Origin: SSF26 sp037443945
Lineage (GTDB): Bacteria; Chloroflexota; Anaerolineae; J102
Assembly (NCBI GenBank): GCA_037443945.1
Contig: JBBINH010000007.1
Coordinates: 1-64,000, forward strand
Length of the DNA: 64,000 nucleotides
Direction: 5' to 3'
In this document: piece by piece, positions 15,263 through 24,257 of the stretch
How positions within the stretch are numbered: position 1 is the stretch's first letter
Layout: each line of letters starts with the position of its first letter
Made by a program: the position numbers and the translations under genes
Notes under the pieces: generated by a model
Told to the model about the DNA's origin: nothing
The model's database searches: none
The model's input: the letters and a program-made list of their open reading frames with translations, nothing else

Positions 15263-17731
15263 CTACTGCCCTTCCTGCCGATCCTGACCCCAACCGAAGG
15301 GATAGCGCAGGTAAAGGGGCCGACCGAGGGTATAGACGGCCTGGGCCAGCGCTTCTTCGCCGTCGGCTCGGAACACCGCCACCAGATAGAGCGGATCGCT
15401 GCGAGCCCCGCGCGTGCTCAGGATCTGGATGGCGTTGCCGGCAGCATCGGTGGTTACTGGGGTCCGGTCGATCTGCCGGAGTTCAACCGTACCCGACGTG
15501 GCATCGGCGCCGGCATACCGGACCAGGACCAGTTGTTCGTTGGCCGCAAAGCCGGCCAAGCCGACGATCACACCGGCATTGGCCGTGGTCTGCCGCGGTT
15601 GCACGACCAGGCGTGGTCCGCGGGCCGCCACCACCGTGAATGTGGCCGTGAAACTCTGGTTGCCTCCGCGTGCCGTCACCTGATAATCGCCCAACGGTTC
15701 GTTGGGCAGTGCGTACCAGTGAAAATCGGCAAAGCCGTTGCCATCGGTACGCTCGGCAATGCGCACCACCTGGCCGTCGGGCATGCGCACCACCACCTGG
15801 ATGGGGATGCGGCGGGGAAAGCCGTGGGCCATCATATAGGCAAAACTGCCCTGTTCCAGGGTTGTGGGCAACAGACAGAAGGTGGGACCGGAGCTTGCAC
15901 CGGGACAGGTGGGACGATCGTCGGGAGCGGCCGGCAGTGTAACGACCGCCGGCGGCTGCGCCGGGACGGGTGTGGGCGTGGTCGTAGGTTCCGGTGCGGA
16001 TACGGCGGTGGGTTCCGGCGTCGGCATGGCGACAACATCGGCCGGGGTTGCCGTTGCCGAGAGAGTGGGTGATGGCGTTGCGGTCGGGGCGGGAGGTCCC
16101 TCCAAGTCTGCCAGTGTCGGCGGCGTCAACATGCCCGGTGTGCGTCCGACGAACAGGCTATAGGCTTCGAAGCGCGGCGCCGGGGGCTCGTCATAACCGA
16201 AAAAGTCCACGGCGCTGATGGCCACGGGGATACCGGGGTAGGTAAAAGCAGGTCCACCCTGGGCTATCACGGCGTACTGGCCCGGTTCCAGACCAAACGC
16301 CTCTGTGAAGGGCTTTCGGGCCATGCCCTGGCGATCGGTGCGCAGTTGCCAGCTCCAGATCAAACTGGCCTCGCCCTGGGCGTCCAACCGATACAGACCC
16401 AGCGTCACCGTGGTGGCCGGCGGGAATCCGGCCAGGGCCAGTTCGCCGCCCACCTCGCTGCGGTAGGCATGCGGAAAGACGAGGACGCGCGGCTGCGTCG
16501 GCTCGGCGATCTGCCAGCGCACCGCCGATTGCAGACCGGCGCTCGTGTTGGCGATGACACGATAGGCGCCTGCGGTCTCACCGGGCAGGCTATACCAGCG
16601 AAACGTGGCCGTCCCCTCGGCTCCGGCCGTCAGGGGCAGAACCGTTTGCGTGTCCTCGGCATCGGCGATAACCACCTCGATGGCTTCGTTGGCGGCAAAG
16701 CCGGCAGCACAACCCAGCCACCAGGTGCCCAGGGTGCCGTCTGTCGGCCACAAACGCAGGGTGGGTTCCGGGGCCGGCTCGCAGGCGGGGAGTTCGACGG
16801 CGGGCAGCTCCAAGTGCAGACGTTCCGGCAAACCACCGCCATCGGCGGCCGGTTCTATCTTCAGCACCGGCGCGGTTCCCGCCGCCGTCCGCGTAATGGT
16901 GGTGATAACGGCCAGGCGCGCCTGCGCGGTCAGGTCGAGGGTAGCCGGCTCACCCAGGTTCAGATCGGCCGGCACCAGGAGCAGCAGATACCGACCCGGT
17001 GCCAGATCGGCCACATCCAGTTCCAGATCGGCGCGGCCCTGCTCATCGGCCATCAGACCGATGGCGATGAGCATTTCGGCCAGGCCGTCTGCGGCCAACC
17101 GATAGAAGGCAAAACGGGCGGTTTGGCGCGGCGGCAACCCACCCACGGCCGCCCGGAGCCTATCGGGATCGACGGGAGGAGGTTCGCGCAAGGCCAGGAA
17201 GGGCGCTTTTGCCTCCCGCAGCCGAAAGTCCAGCTCCCGGCTGCTGTCTCCGACCTCGGCCCGCAGGAGCCAGCGGCCGGGCCTGTCATCGGGACCCGGT
17301 CGCCAGACCAGAACGGCCACGCCACCCTGTTCCCCTGCCGAAGCCGTGATGGCAAAGGCCTGTTCGTTCTCCTGCGGATCGCGCAACACAAAGCGCACCG
17401 GCGTCTCCGCCGGCACGTTGCGGGCGCAGAAGCGATAGTCCTGGCCGGGCTGCAGGCCGGTCAGGGGCAGATCCACGCCGATCAGCTCAAAGCCGGCGCC
17501 GTTTGGCCGACACCGGTCCGGTAGACCCGGTTCCTCGCCTCCTACCACGCGCAGTGTTGGCGGCGGCGGTGGCGGCGCCGGTGCCTTCGTCGGGGCCGGC
17601 ATCCGCTCGTCGACGGCCGTGGGCGATGGCGTGCCGGAGGCCAGGGGGGTCAGGAGCGGTTGCGCCGTACAGGCGACGACTCCCAGGCTCAGGAGCATAA
17701 GGGCGAAAAGACGAAATAGAGGCATAGACAT
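15263..17731 (-). CDS. Large predicted lipoprotein with proline/threonine-rich linkers
   Basis: An 822-residue exported protein. A lipoprotein signal (LSLGVVAC, lipid-modified Cys21) is followed by a Pro/Thr/Ala-rich stretch at about 22-60 and a second long Pro/Thr linker near residues 545-600. Between and after these lie several beta-rich segments with repeated phrases such as PGRYLLLLVP, PGQYAVIAQGG and LGDYQVTARGG, which look like tandem immunoglobulin-like modules of one family. No catalytic motif is visible. It is probably anchored in the membrane facing outward; adhesion or cell-surface structure is only a guess. It lies between the TPR protein and mevalonate kinase in one unit. Confidence 0.75.
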   Translation of the reverse strand: MSMPLFRLFALMLLSLGVVACTAQPLLTPLASGTPSPTAVDERMPAPTKAPAPPPPPPTLRVVGGEEPGLPDRCRPNGAGFELIGVDLPLTGLQPGQDYRFCARNVPAETPVRFVLRDPQENEQAFAITASAGEQGGVAVLVWRPGPDDRPGRWLLRAEVGDSSRELDFRLREAKAPFLALREPPPVDPDRLRAAVGGLPPRQTARFAFYRLAADGLAEMLIAIGLMADEQGRADLELDVADLAPGRYLLLLVPADLNLGEPATLDLTAQARLAVITTITRTAAGTAPVLKIEPAADGGGLPERLHLELPAVELPACEPAPEPTLRLWPTDGTLGTWWLGCAAGFAANEAIEVVIADAEDTQTVLPLTAGAEGTATFRWYSLPGETAGAYRVIANTSAGLQSAVRWQIAEPTQPRVLVFPHAYRSEVGGELALAGFPPATTVTLGLYRLDAQGEASLIWSWQLRTDRQGMARKPFTEAFGLEPGQYAVIAQGGPAFTYPGIPVAISAVDFFGYDEPPAPRFEAYSLFVGRTPGMLTPPTLADLEGPPAPTATPSPTLSATATPADVVAMPTPEPTAVSAPEPTTTPTPVPAQPPAVVTLPAAPDDRPTCPGASSGPTFCLLPTTLEQGSFAYMMAHGFPRRIPIQVVVRMPDGQVVRIAERTDGNGFADFHWYALPNEPLGDYQVTARGGNQSFTATFTVVAARGPRLVVQPRQTTANAGVIVGLAGFAANEQLVLVRYAGADATSGTVELRQIDRTPVTTDAAGNAIQILSTRGARSDPLYLVAVFRADGEEALAQAVYTLGRPLYLRYPFGWGQDRQEGQ

Positions 17732-17776
17732 AGAATGATACCAGAATTACGAAAATGTTGGATCTTTGGATTTTTC

Positions 17777-19249
17777 TTATTGCTCGGCGTTCTTGATGCG
17801 TTCCTGCAGAGCACGAATCAGCGTTTCGCGGTCCGGTTGTTTGGCGAGCAAGTCCTCCAGATCCTGATAGGCGCTATCGAGGTAGGTTCGGCGTTTTTCG
17901 GGTTCGGGAACGGCTTGCGTCAGGGCAATGGCTTCGGCATAGGCGGTTTCGGCTTCCACGCTCCGGCCACCGGCTAACAGATAGAGGGCTTTGTTGAAGG
18001 CCAGATCGGGGCGTTGTGGCGCGATTTGGACGGCGATGGCGCCGGCCTGCACGGCCTGCTCGTAATCGCCGTTGCGATAGGCTGCCCAGGCCAGATTGCT
18101 GTAGGCAAACACATCGTTACGCCCCAGGGCAATGGCCTGTTGCAGGTCGGCCTGGGCGCCCTGAGGGTCGTCGTGCAGGAGACGATAGTAGCCGCGATCC
18201 AGGTAGATATCGGCCAAAGCCAGACGACGGCCGGGGTCGTCAGGAGAACCCAGCAGGGCGATGGCCTGCTCATAGGCGGCCAGACCGGCGGCGACATCGC
18301 CCTGTTGCAGACTGATCTGACCGAAAGCCAGATAAGGCTGCCAGGATGTCGGCTCCGAACGCAACAGGCGCAGGATGATGGCTTCGGCCGCGTCCGCCTG
18401 ACTCAGCCGGGCATAGGCAGCGGCCAATCCGAGCGCCGCGTTGCCGTCGAGCGGATACTGACGCCAGGCGCGTTCGTAATAGTCGCGTGCGGCCTGCCAG
18501 TTCCCCTGGATGGGACCGACGATGAAGCCTAGTTGGCGGTTGGTCAGAGCGGCAAAACGGTCCATGGCTTCGCGATAAGCCGGTGGGGCCTGGCGGGGGA
18601 GCCGGCGCAGACTGTCTTGCAGTCGGGGCCGGGCGGCGGCGTAATCTCCCCGCCAGAAACGGCTCTGACCCTCAATCCAGACCTGGAGGTAACCCAGCGG
18701 TTGGGGCAGGCTCTGGGGCGCATAGAGACGAAAGCTATCCGGATCGGGCTGCGGATAGAGCGCAGCCACGCCGACAGGTGCGCCTTCGCTGCCGTCGGGC
18801 AAGGACGGCCAGCCGGGCGGACGCAGATGGACCGTCGCCACGATATCGGCGCCGTCGTAGGTGCCGGTGACGAGAACGGCCGGCTTGTAGTTGTCGAGCA
18901 GATGGGGGATAAGCGCTTCATCCGGCGCGCGTTCCAGGGTTTCGACGCGATAGGGGGCCGGTGCAATAGCGGCCTGGCGCAAAGCCTCGGCCAGGGCGGT
19001 ACCGACGGCGGTCGGCTCGCCTCCTAATCGCCGGAAAGGCGCCACGATGACAAGGAATTCGTCGGCCTGGGCCGGGGCAAACGTCAGTGCGGCAGCCTCG
19101 TTACGGTAGCGCAGCACCTGGACGACCGCTGCCACGCCGACACCGGCGGCAACAAGCAAGAGCGCCAGTCCGGCACCGAAGAGCACGAGGCGCCGCGAAA
19201 TGGGTCGTCGTGAGGGTGGCGTTGTCTCAGGGGTGGGAGTAGAGACCAA
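17777..19249 (-). CDS. Membrane-anchored TPR-repeat protein
   Basis: A 490-residue protein with a short proline-rich N-terminus, one hydrophobic anchor at about 22-45, an extracytoplasmic domain of about 45-185, and tetratricopeptide-like repeats from about 190 to 470 (for example WQAARDYYERAWRQYPLDGNAALGLAAAYARL, broken here only as an example of the helix-pair spacing; ADLQQAIALGRNDVFAYSNL). TPR arrays mediate protein interaction. The first codon of this frame is TTG and no ribosome binding site is obvious, so the start is uncertain. A good promoter lies about 70 bases upstream. It heads the unit with the lipoprotein and mevalonate kinase. Confidence 0.75.
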   Translation of the reverse strand: MVSTPTPETTPPSRRPISRRLVLFGAGLALLLVAAGVGVAAVVQVLRYRNEAAALTFAPAQADEFLVIVAPFRRLGGEPTAVGTALAEALRQAAIAPAPYRVETLERAPDEALIPHLLDNYKPAVLVTGTYDGADIVATVHLRPPGWPSLPDGSEGAPVGVAALYPQPDPDSFRLYAPQSLPQPLGYLQVWIEGQSRFWRGDYAAARPRLQDSLRRLPRQAPPAYREAMDRFAALTNRQLGFIVGPIQGNWQAARDYYERAWRQYPLDGNAALGLAAAYARLSQADAAEAIILRLLRSEPTSWQPYLAFGQISLQQGDVAAGLAAYEQAIALLGSPDDPGRRLALADIYLDRGYYRLLHDDPQGAQADLQQAIALGRNDVFAYSNLAWAAYRNGDYEQAVQAGAIAVQIAPQRPDLAFNKALYLLAGGRSVEAETAYAEAIALTQAVPEPEKRRTYLDSAYQDLEDLLAKQPDRETLIRALQERIKNAEQ

Positions 19250-19318
19250 AGGAGGCTAAAAGAGCGAAAGGATGGGCGCATCCAAGGAGGACCGTAAGCT
19301 AGGTCATTACCAGGCGGG

Positions 19319-19347
19319 ATTGTAACAGCCCTTGCCCGCAGCAACAA
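19319..19347 (-). promoter_or_regulatory. Sigma70-type promoter for the TPR-lipoprotein-mvk unit
   Basis: On the minus strand TTGTTG (19342-19347) is followed after 17 bases by TACAAT (19319-19324), with an extended -10 TG one base upstream of the hexamer. Transcription would start near 19312, about 60 bases before the first codon. Confidence 0.6.
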
Positions 19348-19510
19348 CCTGGAACGCGCCCGCAAGAGGCTGCCTGTGCACCAAGCCCGGCTCAATGCCC
19401 CGGTGCCCTCTTTTGTGTCCGACCTCGGCGCCTGCCCTCATCCCGATTTCTGCGCCGGCTCCGTTGCCGATGCCCCGTCCTCGCCCCCTCGCTTTCGCCC
19501 CTTGACGCGC

Positions 19511-19542
19511 GAGCGCTCACGGCTGCCCTACCGTGAGCGCTC
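19511..19542. repeat. Perfect 12-bp inverted repeat with 8-base loop
   Basis: GAGCGCTCACGG (19511-19522) and CCGTGAGCGCTC (19531-19542) flank ctgcccta. The stem is GC-rich and would be very stable in RNA. Neither strand has a T run after it, so it is not a textbook intrinsic terminator. It lies about 110 bases after the phosphoesterase stop, where transcription of the pdxS-led unit could end. Confidence 0.75.
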
Positions 19543-19653
19543 TATCAAAAGGAGGAGAAGAAGAGATTGCCATCTCTTGACCTTCAAGATACCAGAGATC
19601 CGCCGAGCATACTCGACGCCTGATATACGCTTTCCCTACGTAAAGGGGACAGG

Positions 19654-20337
19654 TCAAGAAGCGCTTCTGGGCGGCGCAAAATCGAGGTCGAGCACCCGGA
19701 AGGGATACACGTTGATGATCTCGGTCGGGCCCAGGCGGGTGCGCGTGGTTGCGGTTCGGGTGTAGACGTGTTGATGGCCGTGGAGCAGATAGCGGGGCGG
19801 AAAGTAGCGCAGGAGGAAATGAAAAGCCCGAAAGCCGATGTGGGCCATATCGGTGCCATCATGAATGCCGAAGGGCGGCGCATGCGTCACCAGGATATCG
19901 AGGGCGCGGCCGTAAAGCAGCCGATTGCGCAACAACCTGGGGACCAAACTGAGCACCATGAGCCACATCTCATGCTGGGTGTATTGATAATACGGGTTGC
20001 GATTGTAGCGATGGCAGCCTTGCAGACCGGCGATCAGCAACCCTTCGTGCCGATACACCCGACGGTGAAGGTTGATCCCACCCAACGGTTCGGCAGCAAC
20101 GACTCCATCACTGCACGCTCCGGACTGATCGTGATTGCCGTGTACGTACAACAAAGGTCGGTCAAGACTAGAAACGATGTATTCGAGATAATAAACCGGT
20201 AAATCGCCACAACCGACAATAAAATCGACATTAGGGACGATATGACGCAAGTTCGGTCCATAGATCTGCGATTCAACTTGATCGCTGAGGGCGAGAATCC
20301 GATAATGATGACGTCGAGGGATGTCAATCAGGGCCAC
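19654..20337 (-). CDS. Calcineurin-like metallophosphoesterase with altered first motif
   Basis: A 227-residue protein with the ordered motifs of the superfamily: CGDL, GNHD, VTHAPP and the C-terminal HGHQH. The first motif, normally DxH, reads SDQVES, so the metal-ligand histidine is missing, while the aspartate is kept. The family hydrolyses phosphomono- or diesters or nucleotides with two metal ions; the substrate here cannot be predicted, and the altered motif may reduce or change activity. The start is GTG at 20337, 25 bases after the LON-domain gene. It is the last gene of the pdxS-led array. Confidence 0.8.
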   Translation of the reverse strand: MALIDIPRRHHYRILALSDQVESQIYGPNLRHIVPNVDFIVGCGDLPVYYLEYIVSSLDRPLLYVHGNHDQSGACSDGVVAAEPLGGINLHRRVYRHEGLLIAGLQGCHRYNRNPYYQYTQHEMWLMVLSLVPRLLRNRLLYGRALDILVTHAPPFGIHDGTDMAHIGFRAFHFLLRYFPPRYLLHGHQHVYTRTATTRTRLGPTEIINVYPFRVLDLDFAPPRSAS

Positions 20338-20362
20338 AGCTACCCATATCGCCGTCGGCAGT

Positions 20363-21037
20363 TCAGTTGAGGTTCATCCATCCGCCGGTGCCGAAGCCCG
20401 TGGCATTGGTCCGCTCAATGGTACGGATGATCCATTCCATGAGGTCCAATTCGTTGCGGAGGAGACGGATGCTCTGGGCCAGGAAACGCGGCAGCCGGCG
20501 GATGCTCAGGAGGTCTTGTTTGGTCTCGTTGTTGGTCTGCAGGACGATGGCCGTGAGATACCCCAAATGCTCGGGTTCGTCCGGGAAGGCATGCACCTGA
20601 TAGCGGAAGCCCGAAGCCTGCGTCAGGGCTTCGAGATAGGTGGGCAATAGCTCGCTCAGGCGCTGATGCAAGGGACGGACCCGCTCGTCCTCGGTGGCTA
20701 CCATGGGCATCGGTTCGACGATGCCCTGGAGATAAGGCTTGTCGTACTTGAAGTCGGTGATCCGAAACCGCTCGCCGCCCTGGATGTTGAGGCCGAAGGT
20801 GCCATCCTGGAGGCGTTCGACATCGGTGATATACGCTGTGGTGCCGATTTCATGAGGAAGCGATTCCTCGCCATCGGGACGGGCAGGCCGGGCCAGGACC
20901 AGGCCAAAGGGCATTTGATAGGTCAGACAATCCTGCAGCAGGGCGCGGTAGCGCGGTTCGAAGATGCGCAATCGGCGCACCTGACCGGGAAACAGCACCA
21001 TGGGCAAGGGAAACAGCGGGAGCAGAGAAAACGCCAT
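20363..21037 (-). CDS. LON substrate-binding domain protein (no protease domain)
   Basis: A 224-residue protein that is essentially the N-terminal domain of Lon protease alone: LLPLFPLPMVLFPGQVRRLRIFEPRYR at the start is the typical first strand and helix (only part quoted is diagnostic: PLPMVLFPGQ and IFEPRYR), followed by the beta-rich body with GTTAYITDVERLQDGTFGLNI and a helical C-terminus. There is no AAA+ or Ser-Lys protease part. Such stand-alone proteins are common in bacteria and plants; their role is poorly known, possibly substrate or peptide binding. Its stop and the truD gene are 3 bases apart, indicating cotranscription. Confidence 0.88.
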   Translation of the reverse strand: MAFSLLPLFPLPMVLFPGQVRRLRIFEPRYRALLQDCLTYQMPFGLVLARPARPDGEESLPHEIGTTAYITDVERLQDGTFGLNIQGGERFRITDFKYDKPYLQGIVEPMPMVATEDERVRPLHQRLSELLPTYLEALTQASGFRYQVHAFPDEPEHLGYLTAIVLQTNNETKQDLLSIRRLPRFLAQSIRLLRNELDLMEWIIRTIERTNATGFGTGGWMNLN

Positions 21038-21040
21038 ACT

Positions 21041-22090
21041 TCAGACTTCTTCATCAAGAAGGCCCGGCTCGACCTTGAGGACTTCGCGCAAGAGCACGGT
21101 GGCGTAAGCGCCCTTCGGCAAGAAAAAGCGCAGGATAAAACGGTCGGGATGGCAGGTGAGTTCGACGGGCTGTAGAAAGAGCTTGCCGGGACGACGATTG
21201 CCCGCCGCCCGCCAGCGGCGCCAGTCTTCGGGGCGGACCGGGCTGGTGGCGAGGATTTCCGCTTCGAAGGCCGCGGCAGCCTCGGTAGGCGCCCACATAT
21301 CATAACCGAAAATCGGTCCGGTGAAGGTGATCTCACCCCGGGCAAAGCGGGGTTGCTCGGCCTCGACATCCGTGACGATAAACATGCCGCCCGTATCGGT
21401 TTTCTTGGCCAGATCACCGGGCAGAAGCCGGTCGAAAAGCCCGCGTTGCAGTCGCAGCGTCAGATAGGCATTGAAAAGCTGCGCCTGATAGGCCGAGATC
21501 AGCAGTCGGGTCAGCCATTTGGGGGCCGGCGGTCGAGAGCGACCGGTGAGGATGGCCAGACCGCGTTCGGCATTATCGCCGTCGCGACCAAAACGTTGTG
21601 CACCGAAAAAATTGGGCAGGCCGCGTTGCTGCAGGGCCTTCAGGATAGGCGCGGCCCGCTCCGGCGCTTCCGGCGCCAAGACAGTGATGGTGAAGCGATT
21701 GCCCAGCAGATGGCCGGGCCGCAATTTGGTGGGATGGGGCGTGGCCCAGTGGAGTTCGAGGTCAAGCGCACGAGCGGCAGCCTCGACCGCTTCGGGTCGC
21801 ACCCGTGGCAGCGAGAAGACCTGGGTCACGCGGGCCTGCCGATCCTTGAGACCGGCGTAGCCGATATCCTCCGGCCGCACCTGCAGATAGGCGGCCAGTT
21901 CGGTCACCACCTCGCGCGTGGTACGGCCGGAGCGTGTCAGCGCCACAAACAGGTGCTCACCATGTCCTGCCGGCGCATAGAGCGGCACTTCTTCCACGAC
22001 GAAATGGTCCGGCTCTGCCTTGATCGTACCGCCGGTGCCCGGCAGGTCTGCAGTTACAAAAGGCAGGGAAGCCGGAGCCATCGCGGTCAT
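21041..22090 (-). CDS. truD: tRNA pseudouridine synthase D
   Basis: About 349 residues from the ATG at 22090 (an ATG at 22147 would add 19 residues and overlap pdxT). The enzyme converts uridine 13 of tRNA to pseudouridine. The N-terminus (GTGGTIKAEPDHFVVEE) and the catalytic motif YAGLKDRQARVTQVFS with the nucleophilic aspartate are diagnostic. NRFTITVL and FFGAQRFG, then a TRUD-specific insertion domain, follow in order. The shorter start gives a family-typical N-terminus. It lies between pdxT and the LON-domain gene with very short gaps, so the three are probably cotranscribed with pdxS. Confidence 0.92.
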   Translation of the reverse strand: MTAMAPASLPFVTADLPGTGGTIKAEPDHFVVEEVPLYAPAGHGEHLFVALTRSGRTTREVVTELAAYLQVRPEDIGYAGLKDRQARVTQVFSLPRVRPEAVEAAARALDLELHWATPHPTKLRPGHLLGNRFTITVLAPEAPERAAPILKALQQRGLPNFFGAQRFGRDGDNAERGLAILTGRSRPPAPKWLTRLLISAYQAQLFNAYLTLRLQRGLFDRLLPGDLAKKTDTGGMFIVTDVEAEQPRFARGEITFTGPIFGYDMWAPTEAAAAFEAEILATSPVRPEDWRRWRAAGNRRPGKLFLQPVELTCHPDRFILRFFLPKGAYATVLLREVLKVEPGLLDEEV

Positions 22091-22118
22091 GGCGATGACG
22101 GCAACCTCGTTCGTGGTG

Positions 22119-22793
22119 TCAGGCCGGAACGGTCTGGCGGTGACCATTGCCCCCGGCGGCCGTTGTCACCCGATCGACGCCGCCCAGAGCGGCGCCGGCC
22201 ACCATGGCGACGAAGTAGCGATGAAAACGCAGGTCATCGCTCAACTCGGGGTGAAAAGCCGTGGCAAGGAGATGGCCCTGGCGCACGGCAACGATCGTAC
22301 CGTCAGGCAGGGTGGCCAGCACCTCCACCTCAGGCCCAACGGCGACTACGGCCGGAGCCCGGATGAAAACGGCATGGAAACTTCCCTCCGGATCGCCGGG
22401 ACTCGTCAGACTCGCCAGCGCCGGCACCGGCAGATCGATCTCGAAACTGTCGACCTGGCGGCCGAAGAAGTTGCGGTCGACGACGATGTCGAGGCCGCCG
22501 ATGAGCGGTTGGCCTCCCTGCTTCTGGTGGCGAACCCGATCGGCGAGGAGGATCATCCCGGCGCAGGTTCCCCAGACCGGGTGCTCGCGGCGAAACGTCC
22601 GTAGCGGTTCGATCAGGCCGAAGGCCTCGGCCAGCTTGCCCATGGTGGTTGATTCGCCGCCGGGCAGAATCAACCCGTCGAGCCCGACCAGGTCGTCGGG
22701 CAGACGCACCTCGGCCGTCTCCACGCCGAGCCGACGCAGTTTGTGGATGTGTTCGCGAAAGTCGCCTTGGAGGGCGAGAACGCCGATCTTCAT
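22119..22793 (-). CDS. pdxT: Pyridoxal 5'-phosphate synthase glutaminase subunit
   Basis: A 224-residue class I glutaminase that feeds ammonia to PdxS in the R5P-dependent vitamin B6 pathway. The catalytic triad is visible: Cys77 in WGTCAGM, His181 and Glu183 in FHPELSDD. LILPGGESTTMGKL at 41-54 is the family signature. The start at 22793 has a strong GGGGAGG site 8 bases upstream, so the TTG fifteen codons earlier is not used. It begins 25 bases after pdxS. Confidence 0.96.
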   Translation of the reverse strand: MKIGVLALQGDFREHIHKLRRLGVETAEVRLPDDLVGLDGLILPGGESTTMGKLAEAFGLIEPLRTFRREHPVWGTCAGMILLADRVRHQKQGGQPLIGGLDIVVDRNFFGRQVDSFEIDLPVPALASLTSPGDPEGSFHAVFIRAPAVVAVGPEVEVLATLPDGTIVAVRQGHLLATAFHPELSDDLRFHRYFVAMVAGAALGGVDRVTTAAGGNGHRQTVPA

Positions 22794-22818
22794 AGCCGAT
22801 ACCTCCCCAAGGGGTTTT

Positions 22819-23715
22819 TTACCAGCCCCGGCCGGCAATGCGTTCGCCTTCGGGCATGGTGGCTACGGTCCGGCCGACCATGGGCTCGCCCAAGTTGCGG
22901 CTAACCTCGGCCAGGATATGCGGATCGCGAGAATGGGTGACGGCCTTGACGATGGCAGCAGCACGACGGGCCGGGTTCCCGCTCTTGAAGATGCCCGAAC
23001 CGACGAAAACGCCGTCCATGCCCAGTTGCATCATCAGCGCTGCGTCGGCCGGCGTGGCAATGCCGCCGGCGGCAAAATTGACGACCGGCAGCCGGCCCAG
23101 TTCGGCCGTCAGTTTGACCAGCTCGTAAGGCGCGCCGATCGCTTTGGCGTAGGTGAACATCTCCTCCGGTGCCATTGTCTTCAGGCGGCGAATTTCGCCC
23201 AGCACCGCCCGCGCGTGGCGCACGGCCTCGACCACATCGCCTGTGCCGGCTTCGCCTTTCGTGCGGATCATGGCCGCGCCCTCGCTGATGCGGCGTAGGG
23301 CCTCGCCCAGATTCCGGCAACCGCAGACGAAAGGCACTTTGAACTCCCATTTGTTGATGTGATGCTCCTCGTCGGCCGGGGTGAGGACCTCGCTTTCGTC
23401 GATGAAGTCCACACCGATGGCCTCCAGGATTTGGGCTTCGACGAAATGGCCGATGCGGACTTTGGCCATGACGGGAATGGTCACGGCTTCCATGATCTCG
23501 TAGATTTTTTCGGGGTCGCTCATGCGCGCTACCCCGCCCTGGGCGCGGATATCGGCCGGCACACGCTCCAGCGCCATCACGGCGCAGGCCCCCGCCTCTT
23601 CGGCGATGCGGGCCTGTTCGGCGTTGGTCACATCCATGATGACGCCGCCTTTGAGCATGTCGGCCAGGCCCGATTTGACGGTGAACGTGCCGGTGATACG
23701 GGTTGTGGTGTCCAT
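22819..23715 (-). CDS. pdxS: Pyridoxal 5'-phosphate synthase lyase subunit
   Basis: A 298-residue TIM-barrel enzyme that makes pyridoxal phosphate from ribose 5-phosphate, glyceraldehyde 3-phosphate and ammonia, as a dodecamer with PdxT. MKGGVIMDV-type sequence (LKGGVIMDVTNAEQARIAEE) at 21-40, Lys85 in VMAKVRIGHF (the imine-forming lysine region) and VNFAAGGIATPADAALMMQLG near 215 are characteristic. AGGAGG precedes the ATG at 23715. It leads a run of five genes on the minus strand (pdxS, pdxT, truD, LON-domain, phosphoesterase). A promoter with an internal inverted repeat is about 50 bases upstream. Confidence 0.97.
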   Translation of the reverse strand: MDTTTRITGTFTVKSGLADMLKGGVIMDVTNAEQARIAEEAGACAVMALERVPADIRAQGGVARMSDPEKIYEIMEAVTIPVMAKVRIGHFVEAQILEAIGVDFIDESEVLTPADEEHHINKWEFKVPFVCGCRNLGEALRRISEGAAMIRTKGEAGTGDVVEAVRHARAVLGEIRRLKTMAPEEMFTYAKAIGAPYELVKLTAELGRLPVVNFAAGGIATPADAALMMQLGMDGVFVGSGIFKSGNPARRAAAIVKAVTHSRDPHILAEVSRNLGEPMVGRTVATMPEGERIAGRGW

Positions 23716-23760
23716 AGGAAAAAAACCTCCTGCTTGAGATCAACGACTATCGTGCGGCGT

Positions 23761-23790
23761 ATTCTACCCCGTTCGGCGGGGTTTTGTCTA
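23761..23790 (-). promoter_or_regulatory. Candidate pdxS promoter with an inverted repeat in the spacer
   Basis: On the minus strand TAGACA (23785-23790) and TAGAAT (23761-23766) are 18 bases apart. The spacer contains ACCCCG (23766-23771) and CGGGGT (23777-23782), a perfect 6-bp dyad with a 5-base loop, which could be an operator or an early hairpin. Confidence 0.5.
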
Positions 23791-23910
23791 CGGCCAAAAC
23801 CGATTGATTGGATCGGGCCAATTTCAGGGCAACGAAGACGTGACTAAAGTCGCTGTTACAACGGGCGATTCGCCTTACCCTTAAGGCATCTTTGCCTACC
23901 GAGGTTGCCG

Positions 23911-24228
23911 ATGGCTATGCCTTTTCACCATATTCCCGATCTGAGCTCCCTGCTCGGGGATATCCCACCCGATACCATCATCAGCCGTACCCTGCATACC
24001 GACGAAGGCCTGAAGGCCATCCTTTTCGGCTTCGCTGCCGGTCAGGCTCTTTCGGAACACACGACGGCACGGCCGGCCGTCCTCCATATCCTGCAAGGCG
24101 AGGCCGACCTGACTGTGGGCGGTGCCTCCTATAGTGCCGGACCGCACACATGGCTCTATATGCAACCCCATGTGCCCCATAGCATTGTGGCACGCACGCC
24201 CCTGCTGATGCTGTTGCTGCTGCTTTAG
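23911..24228 (+). CDS. Cupin-domain protein
   Basis: A 105-residue single cupin. The first cupin motif includes HTTARPAVLHILQGEADLTVGG, where the second histidine and the Glu are metal-ligand candidates, and the second motif is MQPHVPHSIVA. Short cupins of this type often handle quercetin-like or small thiol/acid substrates or act as sensors; the function is not predictable. GAGG lies 6 bases before the ATG at 23911. It is divergent from pdxS and followed after about 30 bases by a multi-pass membrane protein. Confidence 0.8.
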   Translation: MAMPFHHIPDLSSLLGDIPPDTIISRTLHTDEGLKAILFGFAAGQALSEHTTARPAVLHILQGEADLTVGGASYSAGPHTWLYMQPHVPHSIVARTPLLMLLLLL

Positions 24229-24257
24229 CCGGATTGCGTTCTTGCCAAGACACGCCC

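Larger units (their letters stand above)
19250..19653. other. Intergenic region with a promoter and a strong hairpin, no gene
   Basis: This stretch of about 400 bases lies between the end of the phosphoesterase gene and the start of the TPR gene, both on the minus strand. It contains the promoter at 19319-19347 and a perfect 12-bp inverted repeat at 19511-19542. I see no open frame with coding character and no RNA gene. Confidence 0.6.
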
